A DNA stretch of 54,633 bases from Verrucomicrobiia bacterium (GTDB lineage: Bacteria > Verrucomicrobiota > Verrucomicrobiia > Chthoniobacterales > UBA6821), in contig JAPLTJ010000140.1 of assembly GCA_026398175.1 (NCBI GenBank), positions 1 through 54,633 of the forward strand, read 5' to 3'. Under the pieces are notes generated by a model, which was not told where the DNA came from, did not search any database, and worked only from the letters and a program-made list of their open reading frames with translations. The translations under genes were made by a program, and so were the position numbers. Of this stretch, positions 15,565-25,553 are shown piece after piece (the first letter of the stretch is position 1; each line of letters opens with the position of its first letter).

Positions 15565-18300
15565 ATGTTTGCATTCAACCTATTCGGCAGGCAATCATCG
15601 GCTACAGCCAAACTTAAAACTGCTGACGATCCGCCCACCCAAGCAACTAACCAAAAAGCTGCGTCTGATGACAGTTTGAACCGCCGCTTCCCTGGTATGA
15701 GGGTGCTCGCCTCCTCCATTAGAAGTCTCACTGCTGTCATCGCTTCAGCAGCTGATAGTGCTATTCAAGGTTTTTTTTTGTTAGCATATCGCCCTTTTAG
15801 TACAAGAATTGATGATCTAACAGCCACTCGAGTAGACCTGGCCCCAGATGCTAAAAAGCTATTTGAGAAGGGGGACATAAGAGAAACAGCTTCTATAGAA
15901 GGGGTCTCTCAAAAATATAAACGACAGGATGATGAATCAGCTGGCCCAAGTCAAACGCAAACCGTCCTAACAACTGAGATGAAAAGCACCGCTGAGATGA
16001 AGATGATGATTGATCATGATATGAACTATCATGAAAGATTGATGCCTTTAGCATGCGCGCAATTTTTTGGAGAAAAGGATAGGGGGAAATTATTAGAACA
16101 GGGATTGTACAAACCAAGCACACAACGAAAATATTTAGAACAAGGACTTGAAGAAATTGGAAAGGGAATTGCAAAATATGAAAAGCTAGAAGCCGAACTT
16201 ACTCCTATGGAGGGCCTATCAGAGGAAACGCGTTCGGCGTTAAGAACCGCTACAAATCAACTTTCCGAAGAGATCGGCAGGTATAAGAACCAATTTACTG
16301 CTTTGGAGGAGCAGTTAAAAGATCCTTCTCTAGCTCAAGCTCATCGCTCGGCAATCAATGCTACGTTGAATCTTCTCACATCACAACTTGAAGTAGCGGA
16401 GGCAAGATACGCTGCCCTGCTTCCTTATGCCAAGACAGATGAAGAGCTGAGCGGTTCAGGAGTTCCGCTTAATATAAGTGACCTAAAAGAAATGATTCAA
16501 ACACAAAAAGCTGCTCTGATTGAAAAGCAAACCTCTTTTCAGGAGTATAAAACATGGCCTCCCTACCAGTTAGCAGCTGTTGCTAAAGCAGACGCCTTGA
16601 TTATCTCGAAGAGGAGAACTCTTTTCAGTTGCCAAACAGAGCTTAAACAAACAAGTAAAACATTGGATGATTTGCAGAAAAAGTTACAAGAAGAATTAAA
16701 GGAGCTCGATAAGTCATCCCTAACGCCAGGCTATGTTGACTTGCGTTCTCTCATTAAGAAGGAAAAAGAACTTGTTGAAATCCAAGAAAAAATAGGCCCG
16801 CTTCAACAGAAAAAAAGCAACCTATGCAGCGAAGAAAAAGGCCTCCGCGCTGATCTTAATACAATTCAAAGTGAGGTACGAAAGCTTACCGACAACGCTC
16901 GTGGGGCGGGATGGGATCAACCAAGCTGTCAAGCAATACTGAATTCTGTTAATAAAAAGGATCCAGAATCGATTCAGTTTGATCGAATCCACGTTAAAGT
17001 GAATGGAAAAATTCTTCCTTTAAAAGGCTCACAATCTGAGGAGAACTTTCAAATTTTTAAAGTAGCTCTTCTAGAATTAACTTCGTCAAAAAAGCCTCCG
17101 CTTGAGATCTCTGATGACCAAATCAAAGAAATGATCACGCTTTGTAGTTGTGAAAAAACAGCTGAAGGGTTTCCTGCTGGCAGTGCGGGATCTGGTGATA
17201 ATTTGCCCGCATTTGGGGTAAAGGAGCCTCTTGTTCCTGGAGAAATTGATTGTTATGAGATTGTCATCCCAGATGATGAACCCAGTTCGATTGATTTTCA
17301 GCTTCGTTCAGGAAGAGCACTCTTACCAAATATTCAATATCAAGGGGGCTCTCAAGATAAAGAACAAGAGCAGCTCATTCTCCTTCGCCATAAAGATGGA
17401 GGTGCTCCTCCCGACGATTTTCAGCAGTTCGAACGATCATGTAGTTTTACCTATCGTTACACCCCAAAGACCATGAGAGATGGAGAAGCCCTCAATATGG
17501 AACATGGCAATCTAGGTTTGATTAAATCTCAACAAGCATTTTGGCCGATATCGTCTACAGAAATTCGTAGACTTACCGCCCCATTGCCCGACCCCATCTA
17601 ACAGCAATTTGCCACAACTCTCAATGATCCGAAGACACGCGCATCATCAGAAACGGCGATTGAACTTCATGAATGGGACTCAAAAAAAGGAAATGTTGTT
17701 GCGCAGGATGAAAAACTTCCTGCTATTTCAAAACAGCTTTACCATGATATGGATCGTTTTAAGTTCTCTCTGCTATCTGAAAGAGGAGAACTCACTCCTC
17801 TCTATGATCGCAGTACAAACGAGAGAAGCCAAGTTCTGCGAACAACAGAATGGGAGGCCATGATTGAAACAGAAAAGGAGACTGCTGCTAAAAAATTCGT
17901 CGCTTTTGTGGGGGATGACGCCAAAGCCCTCGCCATTTCTAAGGTTATGAACCAACAATTGATTTTTGCGACGCTCACAAGGGTGACGAAAACTACTGAC
18001 GGTCCTTTGCAATTACTAAATCATGGCGGCGGCGAGCCTATTGGACCGGTGTCCATTGCTTATACCTTGTTAAAATCTCCAGAAGACAATCTTATCATTC
18101 GTGTTAACACTCAACAAAAGCCGCGATTTTTCCTTCCTGCAGGAAAGACTGATCAAATAGAACTCGACTCTCAAAAAAGTTTTGTCAACTTCTATTACGA
18201 TCTCACCTGTCATTTCGATGCTGAGGGCAATCTGTCCATCATGCCAGGGCCGATTAATTGTAACTACCACCTTGAACAAGGAAGTAACGGACTCGGTTAG
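15565..18300 (+). pseudogene. Effector-like coiled-coil gene with one in-frame TAA
   Basis: The frame runs 678 codons from the ATG at 15565 to TAA at 17599-17601, and then continues open in the same frame for 232 more codons to TAG at 18298. The codons just after the TAA keep ordinary coding character (Q-Q-F-A-T-T-L-N-D-P), with no ATG until 17749. The product has a polar N-terminus (M-F-A-F-N-L-F-G-R-Q-S-S), a moderately hydrophobic segment near residues 50-80, long Lys/Glu/Leu-rich coiled coils (about 190-450) and a beta-rich C-terminal part that spans the stop. Position after a CesT-like chaperone suggests a type III substrate. Either a recent nonsense mutation or read-through. No known family recognised. 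Confidence 0.6.
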
Positions 18301-19379
18301 TCTAAATGGTGAAGCATCCTAACTAAAGCCGCCCTCACAGCATCCATCGGGATCAGAGCCATCTCCTTTTCATGACTTGCAGGCACGACTTCCGGCCGTG
18401 GCAGCTCCACGATTTCATGGCCGGGAGAAAAATCTAACGGTCCGCAGACCGCAGCGGGGCTCTCATAATGCAAAAGGGCGAGGGTGGGACAGCCGATGGC
18501 AAAACCGAGGTGCATCACGCCGGTATCGGTGCTGACGAGGAGTGTTGCGCCATCGAGGAGTGAAGCCGTTTCTTCGAGGGTTGTTTGCTCCACAAGGTTA
18601 ATAACGTTCGGGCAAGCTGCTGCAATGGCTTGACCAGCCTCACGATTGTCGTGACCGCCTGTTAAAATCACGCGGTGCGGGTAATGTGCCTCAATCCATT
18701 GGATTGCCTCAACATACCTTTCAATGGGCCAGTCACGCCAAGCCCGCGTTTTTCCTCCTCCTGTCTGCATGACGAGGTAAGGCTTTGCGAGTAATTGAGG
18801 AAACCGTTGCCGCAATGCGATCACTTCTTCCGGTTTCACTTGATAGATCATTCCTTTCACCGGAACACCCCCTGCTCGCTCTGCTACTTTTAATCCTGTC
18901 TTCACGATGTGCGGCTCGTTGCGCGTCATGACAGGATGCGAGAGGAGAAAAGCCATCGCGCGACATTCCTCTTGAGAACCGACGAAGGCCCGTCGATTGA
19001 GCAGGTACCCCAGCGGAACGGCTTCTGCATTGAGATGCAGCCCGATCACGAGATCGGGACGCTGGCGCCAGAAGCGCTTCAACAGGCGCAGCTGAGACAG
19101 GGGAGATTTACTCAGTGGAATAATCTCGTCAACATGGGGATGGTGAGAGACCACGGACCTGCGCCGATGATGGGAACAAACGATGATCTTTGCTGCTGGA
19201 TAAGCTCGATGCAGGCTTTCTATCGCAGCAGAATCGGCAAGGGCATCTCCAATCCCCGTACTGCTAAAAATTAAAATGGAGTGCGGATCTGCAGGGAGCG
19301 GTTTTCCTTCCGCTGGAAAAAATAAAACAACCCCTCGATAAAACCATCTATTTAAAAATTGAGTGATGTCGTTCCACAT
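18297..19379 (-). CDS. Family 9 glycosyltransferase (heptosyltransferase-like)
   Basis: A 360-residue protein with the two-domain GT-B layout of ADP-heptose:LPS heptosyltransferases. Signature parts are I-F-S-S-T-G-I-G-D-A-L near residue 37, V-I-L-T-G-G in the second domain, and the family motif S-T-D-T-G-V-M-H-L-G-F-A-I-G-C-P-T near residue 285. It likely adds a heptose to the lipopolysaccharide core on the cytoplasmic face. Its stop overlaps the stop of the preceding convergent gene. The heptose donor pathway genes hldA and gmhB are at the other end of the window. Confidence 0.85.
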   Translation of the reverse strand: MWNDITQFLNRWFYRGVVLFFPAEGKPLPADPHSILIFSSTGIGDALADSAAIESLHRAYPAAKIIVCSHHRRRSVVSHHPHVDEIIPLSKSPLSQLRLLKRFWRQRPDLVIGLHLNAEAVPLGYLLNRRAFVGSQEECRAMAFLLSHPVMTRNEPHIVKTGLKVAERAGGVPVKGMIYQVKPEEVIALRQRFPQLLAKPYLVMQTGGGKTRAWRDWPIERYVEAIQWIEAHYPHRVILTGGHDNREAGQAIAAACPNVINLVEQTTLEETASLLDGATLLVSTDTGVMHLGFAIGCPTLALLHYESPAAVCGPLDFSPGHEIVELPRPEVVPASHEKEMALIPMDAVRAALVRMLHHLD

Positions 19380-19387
19380 GGGAAAAA

Positions 19388-19516
19388 AGTTGCCAGTTGT
19401 CAGTTGATTTTTAGCTCGTCAGTTAATTTTCAACAAACCTCTCTTCCGGACGAGTGACACAATGCTAGCGACAAATATTTTGGTATCGATCTTAATTTTC
19501 TGACAACTGACAACTT
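19388..19516. repeat. CAGTTGT-type inverted repeat arms
   Basis: GCCAGTTGTCAGTTGA and related units at 19389-19425 face CTGACAACTGACAACTT at about 19499-19516. The spacer includes a CTAGCGACAAAT segment. It fills the gap between the two divergent genes. The same heptad is abundant in unrelated bacteria, including cyanobacteria. Confidence 0.75.
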
Positions 19517-19532
19517 CTTCCGCCCTTCCCCC

Positions 19533-19560
19533 TTGACGGTGGCGACTTTTGACGTATGTT
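19533..19560 (+). promoter_or_regulatory. Putative sigma-70 promoter
   Basis: TTGACG (19533-19538), a 16-bp spacer and TATGTT (19555-19560), about 90 bp upstream of the first glycosidase gene. It fits the -35/-10 consensus reasonably well, but this is a match by eye only. Confidence 0.4.
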
Positions 19561-19651
19561 ACTTAGAGCATCCACGAGAGAGCACCGTATATTTTATTTT
19601 TGTAGCTGTCCGCATCAGTCATAATAAGTCCCTTTTTTAATTAAAAAAGAT

Positions 19652-20863
19652 ATGCATCTCTTAAAAAAAATTTCCTTTTTATTTCTTTTTGCACCTTTCT
19701 TAAATGGGGCTTCCTCGACGCCTAAGCCCAATAATTCTGCCTTCCGAGATACCGCTTCTGTAACTATTTTAGATGATGGCTCAAAACATGAAATCTCTCC
19801 TTTAAAAGGAAATATCCAGATTGTTGGAAGGCAACTGCAGATTAATGGGCAACCTTTTATCATGAAGGGCATTTGTTATAGCCCTGTTCGCAAAGGAGCG
19901 ACTTATCCCGAGGGTCTTATTATCAATAATCCCACTGATGACGACTTAGCAGTCATTGAAAAAGATTTTCAAATGATGCATGCAGCTGGAATCAATACCA
20001 TACGCACTTATCAACCGTTACTAGACCCACGCATTTTGGACCTGTTGACAAAATATAAATTGCGAACCATTGTCCCTGTTTTTAATAATCACCTAGAGAC
20101 TGTTAATAATGTAGAATCGACCATTTCGGCGTTAAAAGATCATCCCTCCACCTTAATTTGGGAAGTGGGAAATGAATGGAATTATAATTTTTTCTATAGT
20201 CAAACTGCTTCTAATCCTGAAGGCATTGGTTTACCTCAATCCGTTACTTTATTAGAAAATGTTGCTCACGTTGTAAGATTAATGGATAACACGCATCCCC
20301 TCAGTACGGTTCTGGGGGATCTGCCTCCACCAACCGCTGATATTTGGCCCCAACTCAATCTCAAAGGAATTGATCTTTTTAAAGAAATCGATCTTTATGG
20401 AATCAATGTCTATTCCGGTATAACTTTTGGCGACCGCTTAACTCGATGGATCAGCACGAGCGCCAAGCCGCTTTATCTCGCAGAATTTGGAACCGATGCC
20501 TACAACATTAATATCGGCCCTGTCGATCCAACAACAGGCAAGCCAACTGGAGGTGAAGATGACACGACTCAGGATGCTGTGATTGATTCCTTAATTAACG
20601 AAGTTCTTAACAATCTTTCTGCGCTCAACCCAAATAATGTTCTTGTCGGCGGCAATCTTTTTGAATGGTGTGATGAATGGTGGAAACCTAATGTTCCTCC
20701 TCCTGGCATTCCTGATCCTCCTGACTCTCATGCACCGGGTGGAACTAGCGGGCCTTCTCTTGACCATGCCTTGAATGAGCGATGGTTTGGCATTCTTGAT
20801 ATCGATCGCAATCCTCGGCCTGCTTATTACACACTTCAAAAAATTTACTCAAACTCATTATAA
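19652..20863 (+). CDS. Secreted clan-A glycoside hydrolase, paralogue 1
   Basis: A 403-residue exported enzyme. A signal peptide (L-L-K-K-I-S-F-L-F-L-F-A-P-F-L) is followed by a short beta segment (I-V-G-R-Q-L-Q-I-N-G-Q-P-F) and a TIM barrel of the GH2/GH5-like clan. The likely acid/base is Glu175 in W-E-V-G-N-E-W-N, and the likely nucleophile Glu278 in L-A-E-F-G-T-D. The F-x-M-K-G-x-C-Y-x-P-V-R-K-G segment is shared with the next gene and resembles glucanosyltransferase-like proteins. Substrate unknown; a beta-glucan is a guess. A Pro-rich loop near residues 345-360 is absent from the paralogue. Confidence 0.78.
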   Translation: MHLLKKISFLFLFAPFLNGASSTPKPNNSAFRDTASVTILDDGSKHEISPLKGNIQIVGRQLQINGQPFIMKGICYSPVRKGATYPEGLIINNPTDDDLAVIEKDFQMMHAAGINTIRTYQPLLDPRILDLLTKYKLRTIVPVFNNHLETVNNVESTISALKDHPSTLIWEVGNEWNYNFFYSQTASNPEGIGLPQSVTLLENVAHVVRLMDNTHPLSTVLGDLPPPTADIWPQLNLKGIDLFKEIDLYGINVYSGITFGDRLTRWISTSAKPLYLAEFGTDAYNINIGPVDPTTGKPTGGEDDTTQDAVIDSLINEVLNNLSALNPNNVLVGGNLFEWCDEWWKPNVPPPGIPDPPDSHAPGGTSGPSLDHALNERWFGILDIDRNPRPAYYTLQKIYSNSL

Positions 20864-20872
20864 TTGAGCTCC

Positions 20873-22030
20873 ATGAAATTAAAATCCTTCTTCCAACCCC
20901 TCCTCTGCTTGCTCCTTGTAACCTTCATTTTTGTGGCGATCGGACGCCACAAGCAAGAGCGCTTGATTACCTTTTTTGATAAATGCACGCATCATTTCTT
21001 TCATGGCGAATCCTCTTCGCTGACAGGCAATATCAAAATTGCAGGCCGGCAACTCATCGTCGATGGAAAACCTTTTATCATGAAAGGAGTTTGTTATAAC
21101 CCCGTCCGCAAAGGCGGTACGCATCCTTCCGGCCTTATCACCTTGAATCCAACAGCGGAGGACCTCGTTGCTATTGAAAAAGATTTTCAAATGATGCATG
21201 AGGCTGGAATTAATACGATTCGCACTTATGAGCCGCTTTTAGACAAACGAATCTTAGACCTTTTGGTGAAGTATCAATTGAGAACCATTGTTCCAGTGGT
21301 CAATTATCATCTCGCTCCTTTTCAGAAAGTTAGCTCCATTGTGCTGCGTCTGAAAAACCATCCCTCTACTCTCATTTGGGAAATTGGAAATGAATGGAAT
21401 ACAAACTTTTTTTATAGTAAAAATGTTGATCCGAAAAATCCTGAGGGCCTCGGATTTGATGAATCTCTCCGCCTCGTAAAAAATAGCGCTCGTTACATTA
21501 AGCTTCTTGATACAACACATCCTGTGAGCACTGATATTGCAAGAAAAGCGCTCAAAGATGAAGCCATCTGGACAACGCTACAGCATCTCAAATCGATCGA
21601 TCTTTTTGGTGTGAATATCTACCATGGATTAGATTTTGATCATCGCTTGGAACAATGGGCATCCCACATGACAAAGCCACTCTATATTGGAGAGTTTGGA
21701 GCAGATGCTTTTAATACCACAATCAACGCCGAGGATGACGCATCTCAAGAAGTCGCGACTCGCAGCCTTGTCACCGAAATGCTCAATAACTTGTCTGCGC
21801 TGAATCCTAATCATGTTTTGGTTGGCGGGTGTATTTTTGAATGGAATGATGAATGGTGGAAAGATCCGGCGACGGCTCCAGATGTTCATTCAACGCACGG
21901 CATTACGGAACCAGGCGAAGGCCCTTATCCTGATTATGTTTTTAATGAAGAGTGGTGGGGCATTGTTGATATTGACCGCAACCCGAGACCGGCTTACAAC
22001 ACGCTGAAGGAATTGTATTCTAAGAAGTAA
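20873..22030 (+). CDS. Membrane-anchored clan-A glycoside hydrolase, paralogue 2
   Basis: A tandem duplicate of the preceding gene, starting 9 bp after its stop (ATG at 20873; a TTG at 20864 is also in frame). It keeps the same barrel and catalytic motifs (W-E-I-G-N-E-W-N and I-G-E-F-G-A-D). The N-terminus differs: a hydrophobic stretch (P-L-L-C-L-L-L-V-T-F-I-F-V-A-I-G) without a good cleavage site, so it may stay membrane-anchored and face the periplasm. The two genes are clearly one transcription unit. The difference in export suggests different sites or steps on the same substrate. Confidence 0.78.
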   Translation: MKLKSFFQPLLCLLLVTFIFVAIGRHKQERLITFFDKCTHHFFHGESSSLTGNIKIAGRQLIVDGKPFIMKGVCYNPVRKGGTHPSGLITLNPTAEDLVAIEKDFQMMHEAGINTIRTYEPLLDKRILDLLVKYQLRTIVPVVNYHLAPFQKVSSIVLRLKNHPSTLIWEIGNEWNTNFFYSKNVDPKNPEGLGFDESLRLVKNSARYIKLLDTTHPVSTDIARKALKDEAIWTTLQHLKSIDLFGVNIYHGLDFDHRLEQWASHMTKPLYIGEFGADAFNTTINAEDDASQEVATRSLVTEMLNNLSALNPNHVLVGGCIFEWNDEWWKDPATAPDVHSTHGITEPGEGPYPDYVFNEEWWGIVDIDRNPRPAYNTLKELYSKK

Positions 22031-22033
22031 CTT

Positions 22034-22080
22034 TATCCGTTCAGCTGAACGGATACGTAACGGGTTACTCGCTACTCGTT
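22034..22080. repeat. Palindrome plus GTTACTC heptads
   Basis: Four bases after the glycosidase stop lies a perfect 22-nt palindrome with half-site TATCCGTTCAG, followed by GTAACGGGTTACTCGCTACTCGTTAC heptads. A diverged half (GCTGAATGGATAC) is at about 22122. It may act as a terminator and belongs to the dispersed heptad family. Confidence 0.7.
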
Positions 22081-22172
22081 ACTTTTCCTATTCAGCCAGT
22101 TGTTATCAAGCACGCTTCCAGTTAGCTGAATGGATACAACAATTTCAAGTTAAAATAATTTAAGTTGAAGAA

Positions 22173-23639
22173 TTGTGCAGATCGTTTTACGTTTCGATCT
22201 CTTTTATTTTTTCAACTCAACTTATTTTGATCACACCTTCCTCATCGAGTAAAAAACAGTTAACCTCCATGGCGCTTACGCTGCTAATCATCAGCGCCAT
22301 TGATAATATTAGAAATCTTCCCCAGACAGCTCTTTTTGGAAGCACGTTGATTTTTTTCTTTGTTCTCTCAGCGTTGATGTTTCTTATTCCGGTTGCGCTT
22401 GTTTCCGCGCAACTCTCTTCACTATCGCACGAACACGGCGGCATCTACCACTGGGTTGATCGTGGCTTAGGGCCGAAAGTGGGCCTTCTAGCGGTCTGGT
22501 TGCAATGGATCAATACGCTCATTTGGTTCCCTTCTATTCTCTCTTTTATTGCAGCAACTGCGGCTTTCTTTTTTAATCCGGAACTGGCCAATAATAAAAC
22601 CTATTTGATCAGCGTTATCTTGATTGTTTTTTGGGGGCTGACTTTTATTAATCTGGCTGGCGTCCATCGCTCTGCTAAATTTGCGAGTCTTGGCGCGTTC
22701 TTTGGAGCGCTTGTTCCTATTATTTTCATTATTGCACTAGCCATCGCCTGGCTCTTGTTAGGACATCCTGTTCAAATTCATCTTCATCTCAATAATCTCT
22801 TTCCAAGTTTTAATCATTCTGAAAGCTGGTCCTCTCTGGGCGCGCTCACCGCCATCATGACCTCCTTTTTGGGAATAGAATTGGCTACCGTGCATATCAG
22901 CGAAGTGAAAAATCCAAGAACCACTTTTCCAAAAGCTCTCTTCTTTTCAGTCCTGATTATTTTGACCTCGATGACGCTTGGATCGCTTGCCATCGCCCTG
23001 GTCATCCCGCTGGACAAAATCAATTTAGTAGCTGGCGTCATGCAAACATTCAGCTTCTTTTTCACGGCCTATCATCTCACCTTTTTGATTCCGTTGGTTG
23101 TGTTGATGATCTTAGTTGGAAGCGGCGGTTCCATGATTAGTTGGATTATTTCTCCTGCCAAAGGCCTTCTTCAAGCGGCAGAAAGTGGATACCTCCCTGC
23201 GTTTTTTACTGTTCGCAATCGTCATGGCGTCGCTGCCCGTCTCCTCATCGCTCAAGCCGTTGTTGTAAGTCTGGCCTGTTCCGCCTGGGGCCTGATGCCG
23301 AGCGTTAATGGCGCCTACTGGCTGCTCACTGACCTCAGTACGCAGCTCTACATCCTCATGTATGTCCTGATGTTTATCGCTGCATTGCGTCTTAAAATAA
23401 AAAAGACCGCCTGCATGGATGGTTTTAAAATTCCTGGAGGAACACTCGGAACCGCCATCGTTTGTGTGGTCGGCCTTTTCGGCTGTATCGTAACGCTCCT
23501 AGTTGGATTCCTTCCTCCTTCTAGCGTCGATGTTGGAGGAAAAATCCACTACCTCATCACTTTTTCTAGTGGAATGCTTCTCCTCATTGTTCCTGTTGTT
23601 TTTTTCTATGCTTATAAGGCGTGGAATCGAGCAAAGTGA
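22173..23639 (+). CDS. APC-superfamily amino acid permease
   Basis: An integral membrane protein with about 12 hydrophobic segments. The first one carries the unwound-helix region I-D-N-I-R-N-L-P-Q-T-A typical of glutamate/GABA-antiporter-like members of the amino acid-polyamine-cation superfamily. Later conserved features include H-G-G-I-Y-H-W-V and G-I-E-L-A-T-V-H. The start is uncertain: TTG at 22173 gives 488 residues, while the first ATG (22269) begins directly at transmembrane segment 1, so a non-ATG start between them is likely. Substrate cannot be read from sequence. A host-associated bacterium could use it to import or exchange amino acids. Confidence 0.82.
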   Translation: MCRSFYVSISFIFSTQLILITPSSSSKKQLTSMALTLLIISAIDNIRNLPQTALFGSTLIFFFVLSALMFLIPVALVSAQLSSLSHEHGGIYHWVDRGLGPKVGLLAVWLQWINTLIWFPSILSFIAATAAFFFNPELANNKTYLISVILIVFWGLTFINLAGVHRSAKFASLGAFFGALVPIIFIIALAIAWLLLGHPVQIHLHLNNLFPSFNHSESWSSLGALTAIMTSFLGIELATVHISEVKNPRTTFPKALFFSVLIILTSMTLGSLAIALVIPLDKINLVAGVMQTFSFFFTAYHLTFLIPLVVLMILVGSGGSMISWIISPAKGLLQAAESGYLPAFFTVRNRHGVAARLLIAQAVVVSLACSAWGLMPSVNGAYWLLTDLSTQLYILMYVLMFIAALRLKIKKTACMDGFKIPGGTLGTAIVCVVGLFGCIVTLLVGFLPPSSVDVGGKIHYLITFSSGMLLLIVPVVFFYAYKAWNRAK

Positions 23640-23699
23640 TGACGCATGCCATTTCCAGAGCTAGAAGAAAAAAAGAAAAAAAGGAAAAGGGGTCGAAAA

Positions 23700-23748
23700 G
23701 GGGTCGGTCCCATAGATCGTTATATTTGGTGCCAGTCCACTAGATTTT
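23700..23748. repeat. REP-like element, intergenic copy
   Basis: GGGGTCGGTCCCATAGATCG and the following ATATTTGGTGCCAGTCCA, TAGATTT blocks match the palindrome inside glgB in the same order. A partial GGGGTCG copy lies directly upstream (23689-23695). Confidence 0.8.
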
Positions 23749-24119
23749 AATATCTTTGCGTTGACCCTCTGCTTGATTTTTACGCTCCAATAGTATGGAA
23801 ATGCGTTCGGTTAGCCGGAGCTTCCTGGTAACGCAGAACGAATCCCCTAAAAACTGAGAGTGCCGTTTGAAAAAACGCGTTTATTTGACCTGCAGCATCG
23901 TTTGTTCATGGGGGTGCTATGATCCTATCCTGGAAAATGGCCTGACCGATTTTCATTAAATCATTCTCACATTCAGCGAGTTGCTATCAATATTTTAGCC
24001 TCTTCTATGACCGCACTGCAACATTTTCTCTGTAGAAATCGATCAATTTTCTCTGGTTGAAGCAGTGTTCAAACTTGAGCTAGCGCGTGTCTCTTTGCGC
24101 TAGCTCCCCACATTACAGG
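23749..24119. other. Non-coding gap with one hairpin
   Basis: About 370 bp with no gene I can support and no tRNA-like fold. It holds one strong hairpin at 24078-24107 (GAGCTAGCGC, 10-nt loop, perfect inverse). Confidence 0.6.
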
Positions 24120-24137
24120 GGCGAGGCAAGCCTCGCC
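24120..24137 (-). terminator. Short GC-rich hairpin after the sugar symporter
   Basis: GGCGAGGC-AA-GCCTCGCC lies 9 bp beyond the stop of the minus-strand transporter gene. There is no T run, so this is a likely but not classical terminator. Confidence 0.5.
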
Positions 24138-24146
24138 TGTCACTCT

Positions 24147-25553
24147 TTACCTTCCGATTTTTCGAAGAGGAAGGCCTGAGAGTAGATTGCTTTCTATTTT
24201 TTCTAACGATACACCTTTTGTTTCTGGAACAAAAAAGCGGAAAAATAAAACGGCGACTACTGGAAACCAACCAAAAATCAGAAATGTATTTCCATTTCCT
24301 AGTTTCGCCAACATCGTCAAGAAAACTCCTCCAAGGATCGCATTAGATGCCCAGTTTGCTGCCGTACTAAAGGTCACACCAAGATCGCGACCACCAAGAG
24401 GGAAGATCTCTGAACAGATAATCCAAGTAATCGGTCCAGAGCTCATCGAAAAGCCAATGATGAAGAAAAGTAACGCCAGGATCGCGTAGTAGCCGAGAAC
24501 AGGTGATTGCGCCAGATCCATATTAAAAAGAGTACCAACGATAATCATCGAAATCCCCGTTACAACAAAGCCGGCATACATCATCGGCTTGCGTCCCAAC
24601 TTATCGACAAAAGCAATCGCAATAAATGTAGCGAGCAGGTTGGTAGCTCCGACAATCACGGTCCCCCACATCTGGCCTGAAGTGCTGGCAAATCCGGCGA
24701 TTTTAAAAATACGCGGCGCATAGTACAGCACCACATTGATACCTGTCAGCTGCTGCATGATTTGCAACACAATACCTAGGATAATAGCGCGTCGAAAATT
24801 AGAATTATGTAACAACATTTGAAAACCATTCTGCTTTTGTTGAAGGTTTGTTTGAATTTCAATAACTTCACGAGCAATTTCATCTTCAGGCAAAAGCATT
24901 TTGCGAAAAACATCGACCCCGCGCTCTTGAAACCCTTTGAGAAAAAGCCACCGCGGGCTTTCTGGAAGAAGCAGCATTCCGAAAAACATTATTCCTGCTG
25001 GCACCGCAATAATGCCAAGCATAACGCGCCAATGTCCTCCTACCACTCCAGCAATAGAAGCAGTGGTACCAAAGTACATGTCACTTAAAAAGGCAACTAA
25101 GATTCCAAGGGTAATCATGAATTGATACATAGAGACCATCATGCCCCGTACATTCTGCGGAGAAATTTCTGAGAGGTAAAGCGGTGCAGTGAAGGAAGCC
25201 AATCCAACTGCAATGCCCAACAAAAATCGAGCGGCAATCAATTGATCGGCAGAGGTGCTCATGGCACAAGCAATAGATCCTACTGCAAAAATAAAAGCGC
25301 TGAGGAGCATTGCTTTTTTGCGCCCGAATAGATTGGAAAAAGTGCCAGAAATGAGGACTCCAAATACAGCCCCCCAAAGAGTAGCGCTTACGATCATTTC
25401 AATAACATGATCACTAATCTGAAATTCTTTTTGAATAAATTCATTAGCCCCCGAGATGACCCCTATATCAAGCCCGAATAAGAGGCCTGCGAGGGCAGCC
25501 GTAAATCCTATAAAGTAGACGATAGCGTTTAGTTTTGAGTTAGATGGTTGCAT
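24147..25553 (-). CDS. MFS sugar/H+ symporter (GalP/XylE family)
   Basis: A 468-residue, 12-helix major facilitator of the sugar porter family. Hallmarks are G-R-K-K in loop 2-3, P-E-S-P-R-W-L after helix 6, Q-Q-L-T-G-I-N-V-V-L-Y-Y-A-P in helix 7, G-R-K-P in loop 8-9 and P-E-T-K-G after helix 12. It should import a hexose or pentose with a proton. No sugar catabolic gene is next to it, but the OprB porin and glycosidases in the window would fit a sugar uptake route. Confidence 0.93.
   Translation of the reverse strand: MQPSNSKLNAIVYFIGFTAALAGLLFGLDIGVISGANEFIQKEFQISDHVIEMIVSATLWGAVFGVLISGTFSNLFGRKKAMLLSAFIFAVGSIACAMSTSADQLIAARFLLGIAVGLASFTAPLYLSEISPQNVRGMMVSMYQFMITLGILVAFLSDMYFGTTASIAGVVGGHWRVMLGIIAVPAGIMFFGMLLLPESPRWLFLKGFQERGVDVFRKMLLPEDEIAREVIEIQTNLQQKQNGFQMLLHNSNFRRAIILGIVLQIMQQLTGINVVLYYAPRIFKIAGFASTSGQMWGTVIVGATNLLATFIAIAFVDKLGRKPMMYAGFVVTGISMIIVGTLFNMDLAQSPVLGYYAILALLFFIIGFSMSSGPITWIICSEIFPLGGRDLGVTFSTAANWASNAILGGVFLTMLAKLGNGNTFLIFGWFPVVAVLFFRFFVPETKGVSLEKIESNLLSGLPLRKIGR

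Noticed and set aside
15565-18300. Genetic code with TAA read as an amino acid
   Set aside because: panD, lpdA, kdsB and others end at TAA with no coding continuation, so TAA is a normal stop here; only the two effector-like genes continue past it.
23749-24077. Gene remnant between the permease and the sugar symporter
   Set aside because: No frame carries a recognisable domain and short frames are closed by stops.
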